A program made the position numbers and the translations under genes. The notes beneath the pieces are model-generated. The model saw only the letters and a list, made by a program, of their open reading frames with translations, was not told where the DNA came from and ran no database searches. Below, piece by piece: positions 1 to 4,455 of a stretch of 10,211 nt of DNA (position 1 is its first letter; the number at the start of each line of letters is the position of its first letter). Source of the DNA: an uncultured Collinsella sp. (GTDB taxonomy: Bacteria > Actinomycetota > Coriobacteriia > Coriobacteriales > Coriobacteriaceae). Where the stretch lies: assembly GCA_900549195.1 (NCBI GenBank), contig URNK01000054.1:1-10211 (forward strand), written 5' to 3'.

Positions 1-1
1 G

Positions 2-1123
2 GTTAAACCCTATCCTAAATCGTTTATCGGTTCCGGCAAGGTTGAAGAGCTGTGCGGCTTAGTGCATCGCATGGATGCCGATGTCGTTATTTTTGACGAC
101 GATCTGACGCCTTCACAGCAGTCCTATCTGGAGAAGGCCGTGGGCGAACCGGTTAAGATCATCGATCGCACGGCGCTCATTCTTGATATTTTCGGCCTGC
201 ATGCCCAGACGCGCGAGGGTCGTCTACAGGTGCAGCTGGCGCAGCTTCAATATCTGTTGCCTCGTCTGCGTGGCATGTGGAGCCATCTTGCCAAGGAGCA
301 GACGCGCGGCGGCATCGGTTCGCGCTTTGGCCAGGGTGAAAGCCAGCTCGAGGTTGACCGTCGCTTGATTCGCAATAAGATTGCCGCGCTTCGTCGTGAG
401 CTCAAGCAGGTTGAACAGCATCGCGATGTCCAGTCCAAGAGCCGCATTGAGTCACCGGCGTTTCGCGTCGCGTTAGCCGGTTATACCAATGCCGGTAAAT
501 CGACGTTGCTCAATCGCCTGACCGGCTCTACGGTACTTTCGCAGGACAAGCTGTTTGCTACGCTCGACCCGACGACGCGTTCGTATCGCCTGCCCGGCGG
601 TCGCGGCATGACGATTACTGATACCGTCGGCTTTATTCAAAAGCTGCCGCATGGTCTGGTCGATGCCTTTAAATCGACGCTGTCCGAGGTGTTGGGTGCC
701 GATCTAATTCTCAAAGTCGTAGATGCGTCTGACGAGGACTATGAGCGGCAGCTTGAGGCTGTCGACCGCGTTCTTGATGAGATCGGCGCTGGAGAGCGTT
801 TAACGCTGACCGTATTCAATAAAATCGATCTTCTCGATAGCGTTGATCGCCTGAGCTTCCGTCGTCGCTATCCCGAGGCCGTGCTGTTCTCGGCCCAGAC
901 GGGCGAGGGACTCGACGATTTCGTCGACCGTATTGCTCGTGAGGCGGCTGCTACCGATGTGTTGCTCTCTGCTGATATCCCGTATCGCGAGGGCGCCCTC
1001 ATCACGCTGGTGCATGAGCAGGGAACCCTTTTGCACGAGGAATATCTTGAGGACGGCGTTCGTATTGTGGCGAAGCTGCCGGCCCGTATCGCGCCGCGGC
1101 TCAAGCGTTATCGCACCGAGTAG
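2..1123 (+). CDS. hflX: HflX-type ribosome-associated GTPase (5' end missing)
   Basis: HflX GTPases bind the large ribosomal subunit and split or rescue stalled ribosomes, often under stress. The frame is open to the left edge, so the N-terminus lies outside; the visible part is 373 residues and an internal GTG at 62 is not the true start. The first visible residues contain the HflX-typical IGSGKVEEL. A GQGESQLEVDRR segment (about residues 111-122) corresponds to the family's GPGETQLE.DRR linker helix, with Ser in place of Thr. The G domain follows: P-loop GYTNAGKST at nt 479-505, DTVGF (G3) at nt 620-634 and NKID (G4) at nt 818-829. The roughly 45-residue C-terminal tail matches the small C-terminal HflX domain. 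The stop at 1121-1123 lies inside the convergent DUF1624 gene (16-bp overlap), and no terminator is seen. Family assignment is secure; the exact role in this organism is inferred. Confidence 0.95.
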   Translation, partial: VKPYPKSFIGSGKVEELCGLVHRMDADVVIFDDDLTPSQQSYLEKAVGEPVKIIDRTALILDIFGLHAQTREGRLQVQLAQLQYLLPRLRGMWSHLAKEQTRGGIGSRFGQGESQLEVDRRLIRNKIAALRRELKQVEQHRDVQSKSRIESPAFRVALAGYTNAGKSTLLNRLTGSTVLSQDKLFATLDPTTRSYRLPGGRGMTITDTVGFIQKLPHGLVDAFKSTLSEVLGADLILKVVDASDEDYERQLEAVDRVLDEIGAGERLTLTVFNKIDLLDSVDRLSFRRRYPEAVLFSAQTGEGLDDFVDRIAREAAATDVLLSADIPYREGALITLVHEQGTLLHEEYLEDGVRIVAKLPARIAPRLKRYRTE

Positions 1124-1812
1124 ACGAGCTCCAAAAAGCCCAGAATAATGGGTTGATGCAGCAGATAAAAGGGGAGTGCATGACGTCCAAGGCTGGCGAG
1201 CGCCGGCAGGGGGTTGGCGTAGGCCCAGCTTAGGGCGGTCTTATCGATTCCCTGCTCTATATGTGCGGCGAAGTATCCTGCAAGATACATAAAGATAAAC
1301 GGGATGATGGGGTAGTAATCACCTGAAACAAACCCAAGGCTCGGAAATCCCAGCCACGCCAGGTAGGGGACAGGGTAGATCGTTTTGGGGATACTCCAGG
1401 TGAGGGCGAACAACACAAGGCATAGCGACATGCCCCATCTCGCCGATATCTTCTTAAGGACGGGATCGGTCAACGCCACGATGCCGGTACATGCGGCCAT
1501 GCAGTAGATGATGCCAAAATTAACCGAATCGTCGACTGAGACAAGTGTTGTTGCCAGCCAGACGACGAGTGCTGCTAAGGCGTATTTGGCGGCACGTTTG
1601 ATATTGTTGCGCGAAAGGGTGCACATCCAACCCGCGATAAACAAAAATACCCAGCTGATGCTGGCGCGCCAGATGTCTTGAAAGACGGTCTGGGTAAACC
1701 AGGGCATATCCCAGTCGTACAGGTAGGCGAGATCGTAGCAAGCGTGAAAACCTGCCATTGAAATCATCGTAAACCCGCGGACGGTATCAAAGATGGTGAT
1801 GCGTTTTTGCAT
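1108..1812 (-). CDS. DUF1624 / heparan-alpha-glucosaminide N-acetyltransferase-like membrane protein
   Basis: 234-residue multi-pass membrane protein of the DUF1624 (HGSNAT catalytic-like) family, whose members are thought to transfer acyl groups to sugars across the membrane; the substrate here is unknown. The N-terminus has the family signature: FDTVRG at residues 8-13, then His23 and YDL (26-28) in the first membrane helix. The C-terminus has the typical LGRHALPFYLLHQPII (208-223). By eye there are about seven hydrophobic segments, near 12-30, 47-66, 73-92, 98-117, 126-143, 168-186 and 211-230. Its ATG shares one base with the lexA stop (TAATG) and has no good ribosome binding site of its own, so translation is probably coupled to lexA. 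That makes it a likely SOS-controlled gene, an unusual association. The 3' end overlaps hflX by 16 bp. Family call is good; function and SOS role are inference. Confidence 0.85.
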   Translation of the reverse strand: MQKRITIFDTVRGFTMISMAGFHACYDLAYLYDWDMPWFTQTVFQDIWRASISWVFLFIAGWMCTLSRNNIKRAAKYALAALVVWLATTLVSVDDSVNFGIIYCMAACTGIVALTDPVLKKISARWGMSLCLVLFALTWSIPKTIYPVPYLAWLGFPSLGFVSGDYYPIIPFIFMYLAGYFAAHIEQGIDKTALSWAYANPLPALASLGRHALPFYLLHQPIILGFLELVYSVR

Positions 1813-2456
1813 TACGAGAACCGGCGCATTAAGCCGACGACTTTGCCCAAGATGATGGGATTCGTTGCATAGATAGGCTCCATGGTGTCATTCTCGGGCT
1901 GCAGGCGTACGCGTCCCTGCTCCTTGTAGAACGTCTTGACGGTCGCTGAACCATCAATCATGGCCACGACAATTTCGCCGTTCATGGCACTCTTTTGTTC
2001 ACGGACGATGATGTAATCGCCATTGAAGATGCCGACATTGATCATTGAGCTCCCATGCACCTCAAGGATAAAGGAACCCTGATCAGTGGCGATTTCGGTC
2101 GGGATAGTAAAAGTGTCTTCGATATTCTGCTCGGCCAGAATGGGAATCCCAGCCGCGACGCGACCAACGAGCGGTAGCGAGACCGTTCCGCGAGGTGCGG
2201 TGGGCTCGTCAGATTTAGAAATTGAGACAGAGGAACCGTCCTCGTTAAAGAGTTCCAGGGCGCGCGGTTTGGTGGCATCGCGCTTGAGTAGCCCGCGCGC
2301 CTCCAGGGCAGATAGATGGGCGTGCACGGTGCTGGGGGAGGAAAGGCCCACGGCTGAAGCCATCTCGCGCACGCTGGGCGGATAACCCTTCTCCTGCTGA
2401 TATTCCTTGATGAAGTCGTAAATTTGCTGCTGACGCTTGGTAATTTTGCGAGCCAT
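1812..2456 (-). CDS. lexA: LexA SOS repressor
   Basis: LexA binds SOS operators as a dimer and cleaves itself when RecA filaments form on damaged DNA. The protein is 214 residues. The N-terminal winged helix-turn-helix (MARKITKRQQQIYDFI, then PPSVREMASAVGL at 26-38) is the DNA-binding domain. The Ala-Gly cleavage site is at residues 102-103 in GRVAAGIPI. The S24 peptidase dyad is Ser137 in GSSM (family usual: GDSM) and Lys174 in ATVKTFYKE. I chose the ATG at 2456 because AGAGAGG lies 8 nt upstream and the protein then begins at the conserved helix. The open frame continues to 2561, but only through the operator region. Three LexA boxes upstream imply autoregulation and control of the divergent LysM gene. 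DUF1624 follows in the same operon. The assignment is secure. Confidence 0.97.
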   Translation of the reverse strand: MARKITKRQQQIYDFIKEYQQEKGYPPSVREMASAVGLSSPSTVHAHLSALEARGLLKRDATKPRALELFNEDGSSVSISKSDEPTAPRGTVSLPLVGRVAAGIPILAEQNIEDTFTIPTEIATDQGSFILEVHGSSMINVGIFNGDYIIVREQKSAMNGEIVVAMIDGSATVKTFYKEQGRVRLQPENDTMEPIYATNPIILGKVVGLMRRFS

Positions 2457-2479
2457 CAGGGCATCCTCTCTACCCATGT

Positions 2480-2493
2480 CAAACAAATGTTCG
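2480..2493. promoter_or_regulatory. LexA box 1 (lexA-proximal)
   Basis: CAAACAAATGTTCG; on the minus strand CGAACATTTGTTTG, matching the Gram-positive LexA consensus CGAAC-N4-GTTYG on both arms. It lies 23 bp upstream of the lexA start, in the 5' untranslated region or at the transcription start, where bound repressor would block lexA itself. Confidence 0.85.
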
Positions 2494-2494
2494 A

Positions 2495-2523
2495 ATTTTG
2501 CTTGACAGGAACAACTGTTCGAA
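2495..2523 (-). promoter_or_regulatory. Candidate lexA promoter (weak match)
   Basis: On the minus strand TTCGAA (2518-2523) and CAAAAT (2495-2500) are 17 bp apart. LexA box 2 would overlap the -35 and box 1 the transcription start. Neither hexamer is a good sigma-70 match, so the exact promoter is uncertain. The geometry fits an autoregulated lexA. Confidence 0.35.
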
Positions 2524-2529
2524 GATAAT
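2502..2529 (+). promoter_or_regulatory. SOS promoter of the LysM-protein gene
   Basis: A perfect TTGACA -35 element (2502-2507) is followed after 16 bp by GATAAT (2524-2529), or after 17 bp by ATAATA. The spacer holds LexA box 2 and box 3 covers the expected start near 2536. The leader to the ATG would be about 80 nt. The promoter should be strong once repression is lifted. Confidence 0.7.
2508..2521. promoter_or_regulatory. LexA box 2 (inside the LysM-gene promoter)
   Basis: GGAACAACTGTTCG; on the minus strand CGAACAGTTGTTCC. One arm is perfect and the other has a single mismatch to CGAAC-N4-GTTCG. It sits exactly between a plus-strand TTGACA (2502-2507) and GATAAT (2524-2529), so LexA binding here would exclude RNA polymerase from the LysM-gene promoter. 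It starts 28 bp from the start of box 1. Confidence 0.85.
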
Positions 2530-2535
2530 AATAAC

Positions 2536-2549
2536 CGAACATTCGTTCT
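2536..2549. promoter_or_regulatory. LexA box 3 (at the LysM-gene transcription start)
   Basis: CGAACATTCGTTCT, a CGAAC-N4-GTTC match with one mismatch at the last base. It lies about 7 bp after the plus-strand -10 element, where the transcript for the LysM gene should begin. It starts exactly 28 bp from the start of box 2, giving three evenly phased operators. Confidence 0.8.
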
Positions 2550-2616
2550 CGCGCTAGACATTTTTGTCCGCGCGGCTTGATAAAACTGTTCTCAGCAAAA
2601 CACGCGAGAGGAGAAC

Positions 2617-3069
2617 ATGATGAACGCAACGAATATGGTCCAGGGAAACCTCGCCCTTAAGCTCGAGACGCCTGCGGAACCCACTTTTACGGTTGTTCAG
2701 GGTGGTTGCTCCGGCTTTCAGCCTTTGACCGTAAAGCCTGCTCGCAATCAGCAAGCTGTAGTCGCGCCGGCCCGCGTTGCCCTGAAGGTTCCGACGATTG
2801 TCGCCGTTGCCGTTGCGCTTACGCTCTTCTTTGTCCTCGCTACGTCGGTCTTTAGCGCTCGTCACGCCGCGTATGCCGAGTCCGTTTCCAACGTTACCTA
2901 CGAGACCATTCGCGTTCAGCCTGGTGATTCTCTTTGGTCGCTTGCCGAGGAATATCCAATCGAAGGCCTTTCCACGCAAGAGACTTCCGACATGATCCGT
3001 AACGTCAATCATCTGGAGCATGGTTCGCTCGCCTCCGGTGCGCATCTTAAGGTTCCTGCTCGTTCGTAA
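2617..3069 (+). CDS. LysM-domain membrane protein, probable SOS cell-division inhibitor (YneA/Rv2719c-like)
   Basis: 150-residue protein in three parts: an N-terminal cytoplasmic segment of about 56 residues with no recognised domain, one membrane helix (about 57-80, VPTIVAVAVALTLFFVLA), and an extracytoplasmic LysM domain (about 95-147, with IRVQPGDSLWSLAEEY and ending GAHLKVPARS) that should bind peptidoglycan. Divergent from lexA under three LexA boxes and upstream of nrdR, it has the position and architecture of Bacillus YneA and mycobacterial Rv2719c, SOS-induced proteins that delay division. Those usually have a much shorter N-terminal part. AGGAG at 2609-2613 precedes two adjacent ATGs; it is 3 nt from the first (2617) and 6 nt from the second (2620), so translation may begin at 2620. 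Family and context are seen; the division role is inferred. Confidence 0.82.
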   Translation: MMNATNMVQGNLALKLETPAEPTFTVVQGGCSGFQPLTVKPARNQQAVVAPARVALKVPTIVAVAVALTLFFVLATSVFSARHAAYAESVSNVTYETIRVQPGDSLWSLAEEYPIEGLSTQETSDMIRNVNHLEHGSLASGAHLKVPARS

Positions 3070-3082
3070 TCATTATCGCGCT

Positions 3083-3126
3083 GCGCATGGTACCCTTGTT
3101 AGCGTTTAAGAGGAGGTACCATGCGC
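3083..3126 (+). promoter_or_regulatory. Perfect 12-bp inverted repeat enclosing the nrdR ribosome binding site and start codon
   Basis: The left arm GCGCATGGTACC (3083-3094) is exactly complementary to the right arm GGTACCATGCGC (3115-3126), with a 20-nt loop. The right arm contains the last two bases of the AGGAGG Shine-Dalgarno (3111-3116) and the whole nrdR ATG (3121-3123). In RNA reading through from the LysM gene, this hairpin would hide the start of nrdR. There is no T-run, so it is not a terminator. A regulatory function is inferred. Confidence 0.65.
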
Positions 3127-3564
3127 TGTCCCAAATGCGGCAAGGCACATACCCGCGTCGTTGATTCCCGTATGCAGGAGTCAAATAACACCATTAAGCG
3201 CCGTCGCGAATGTTGCTCGTGTAACTACCGCTTTACAACGTTCGAGCGATGCGAAGACCCAATTGAGGTCATTAAGTCGGACGGAACTAAGCAGCGGTTC
3301 GATCGCAATAAGCTGCTCGTCGGCTTGATGCGCGCCACCATCAAGCGCGATATCGACACTAAGAAGCTCAATGAGATTATCGATGACATCGAGATCGAGC
3401 TGCGCTCTCGCACGCTGACGGCCGTTACGTCCCATGAGTTGGGTGACATGGTACTCAAGCGCTTGGCCAAGATCGACAAGGTGGCGTACATCCGCTTTGC
3501 CTCGGTCTACCGCGATTTCAAAGACGTCGATGAGTTTCTGCAAGAGCTCGACAAGCTAAGGTGA
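3121..3564 (+). CDS. nrdR: Transcriptional repressor NrdR
   Basis: NrdR senses ATP/dATP through an ATP-cone and represses ribonucleotide reductase genes, keeping the dNTP supply in balance. The protein is 147 residues, the usual family length. The N-terminal zinc ribbon has Cys3, Cys6, Cys31 and Cys34 (MRCPKCGK; RRRECCSCNYRFTTFE). The ATP-cone spans about residues 49-139, starting VIKSDGTKQRFDRNKL and ending VAYIRFASVYRDF. A strong AGGAGG lies 4 nt before the ATG, but start and Shine-Dalgarno sit in an inverted repeat. dut follows after 4 nt in the same direction. The lexA, LysM gene, nrdR order matches Mycobacterium (Rv2720, Rv2719c, Rv2718c). No NrdR box is visible in this window, so its targets lie elsewhere. 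Confidence 0.97.
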   Translation: MRCPKCGKAHTRVVDSRMQESNNTIKRRRECCSCNYRFTTFERCEDPIEVIKSDGTKQRFDRNKLLVGLMRATIKRDIDTKKLNEIIDDIEIELRSRTLTAVTSHELGDMVLKRLAKIDKVAYIRFASVYRDFKDVDEFLQELDKLR

Positions 3565-3568
3565 TTCC

Positions 3569-4012
3569 ATGTCCAACATTACCGTTAACATAAAGCGTCT
3601 CGACCCCACCGTCGTGCTTCCCAAATACGCCCATCCCACCGATGCCGGCTTGGATCTGCGCTCCAACGAGGACTGCGTCCTGAAGCCCTTTGAACGCCGT
3701 CTGGTCTCCACTGGGCTGGCCATCGCCCTGCCCGATGGCTACGCCGGCTTCGTCCAGCCCCGTAGCGGTCTCGCCATCAAACAGGGCCTGTCTATAGTCA
3801 ATACGCCTGGCCTCATCGACGCCCACTACCGAGGAGAACTCAAGGTTATCCTCATCAACCTGGACCCCTCCAATAACATCCAAATCAACAAAGGCGACCG
3901 CATAGCCCAACTCGTCATCCAAGAAGTCCCCACGGTCAACCTCATAGAGGTAGACGAACTGGATAAAACCGACCGAGGAGTCGGCGGTTTCGGTTCTAGC
4001 GGCGTATTGTAA
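3569..4012 (+). CDS. dut: Deoxyuridine 5'-triphosphate nucleotidohydrolase (dUTPase)
   Basis: Trimeric dUTPase hydrolyses dUTP to dUMP and diphosphate, preventing uracil incorporation and supplying thymidylate synthesis. The 147-residue protein has all five family motifs in order: DAGLDL (25-30), PRSGLA (64-69), the uracil-binding GLIDAHYRGEL (81-91, catalytic Asp84), GDRIAQLV (109-116) and the C-terminal flap RGVGGFGSSG (136-145). AAGGTG precedes the ATG, and only 4 nt separate it from the nrdR stop, so the two are co-transcribed. Codon use differs from its neighbours: 8 of 9 Pro codons are CCC, none is CCG, and three Ile codons are ATA. A 100-bp palindrome begins 8 nt after the stop. The assignment is secure. 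Confidence 0.97.
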   Translation: MSNITVNIKRLDPTVVLPKYAHPTDAGLDLRSNEDCVLKPFERRLVSTGLAIALPDGYAGFVQPRSGLAIKQGLSIVNTPGLIDAHYRGELKVILINLDPSNNIQINKGDRIAQLVIQEVPTVNLIEVDELDKTDRGVGGFGSSGVL

Positions 4013-4019
4013 TGTCCGT

Positions 4020-4119
4020 TCACCCGTGGGAGGTCCCTATATATCGTTCCACGCTCAAACATTCTCGCTGCGCTGCGAAACTGCGCGTGGAACGATATAT
4101 AGGGACCTCCCACGGGTGA
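4020..4119. repeat. Palindromic intergenic element, copy 1 (perfect 35-bp arms)
   Basis: The left arm 4020-4054 and right arm 4085-4119 are perfect reverse complements over 35 bp, around a 30-nt loop. The inner arm is ATATCGTTCCACGC and its complement. The loop, read on the minus strand, begins GCAGTTTCGCAGCG and ends AGCGAGAATGTTTGA, as in copy 2. The element therefore lies in the opposite orientation to copies 2 and 3. It begins 8 nt after the dut stop and would form a very stable hairpin in the dut transcript. There is no T-run and no coding sequence. Confidence 0.9.
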
Positions 4120-4183
4120 GCTACGTTTGATTGCCTGCAACTACCGTGTATCTTCGCTGGTAACCGTTAGCATTAATCAATTG

Positions 4184-4230
4184 GTAAGCCGGTGCGACAA
4201 GGGGATTTCTCCTTTGTCGCACCGGCTTAC
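4184..4230. repeat. 17-bp hairpin, unrelated to the flanking palindromes
   Basis: The arms GTAAGCCGGTGCGACAA (4184-4200) and its exact complement (4214-4230) enclose a 13-nt loop, and G-U and G-C pairs extend the stem into the loop. The sequence after it (TAGTTGGATTTCAATTTG) is T-rich but has no clean T-run. It may be the terminator of nrdR-dut or a remnant of another repeat family. Confidence 0.6.
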
Positions 4231-4266
4231 TAGTTGGATTTCAATTTGTTTTCAAGCAAGAAGCCT

Positions 4267-4369
4267 CCCGTCCGGGGCTCACCCATATCGTTCCACGCGC
4301 AGTTTCGCAGCGAGCGTAGCGAAGCGAGAATGTTTGAGCATGGAATGATATGGGTGAGTCCCGGACGGG
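4267..4369. repeat. Palindromic intergenic element, copy 2 (32-bp arms, imperfect)
   Basis: Left arm 4267-4298 and right arm 4338-4369 pair over 32 positions with three exceptions: two become G-U in RNA and one is C-A. The inner part (ATATCGTTCCACGC) matches copy 1, and the 39-nt loop starts GCAGTTTCGCAGCGAGCG and ends GCGAGAATGTTTGA, so it is the copy 1 loop with about 9 extra bases. The outer arms (CCCGTCCGGGGCTCACCC) differ entirely from copy 1 but still pair with each other. Confidence 0.85.
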
Positions 4370-4386
4370 CGGGATTAGTGCGCCCT

Positions 4387-4435
4387 GCGAAGCGAGAATG
4401 TTTGAGCATGGAATGATATATGGGCGGCTCCCGCC
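4387..4435. repeat. Palindromic intergenic element, half copy 3
   Basis: Bases 4387-4419 repeat 4319-4351 exactly over 33 bp (GCGAAGCGAGAATGTTTGAG onward, then CATGGAATGATAT), a direct repeat with a 68-bp period. This is the loop end plus inner right arm of copy 2 without a matching left arm. Downstream the sequence diverges into ATGGGCGGCTCCCGCC, which has its own 5-bp hairpin (GGCGG-CTC-CCGCC at 4423-4435). It ends just before the stop of the glycosyltransferase gene and may be a deletion derivative. Confidence 0.75.
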
Positions 4436-4455
4436 GAGCAGCGGACTTTAAAGCG

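Noticed and set aside
2457..2561. Upstream in-frame extension of lexA
   Set aside because: It runs through the operators and candidate promoter; AGAGAGG and the conserved N-terminal helix support the ATG at 2456.
4127..4416. Two short plus-strand open frames of 73 and 60 codons
   Set aside because: They lie entirely in hairpin repeats, share the same C-terminal peptide only because of the 33-bp direct repeat, and lack ribosome binding sites.
4020..4435. CRISPR array
   Set aside because: Only two to three units, palindromic and with mixed orientation, no regular spacers and no cas genes.
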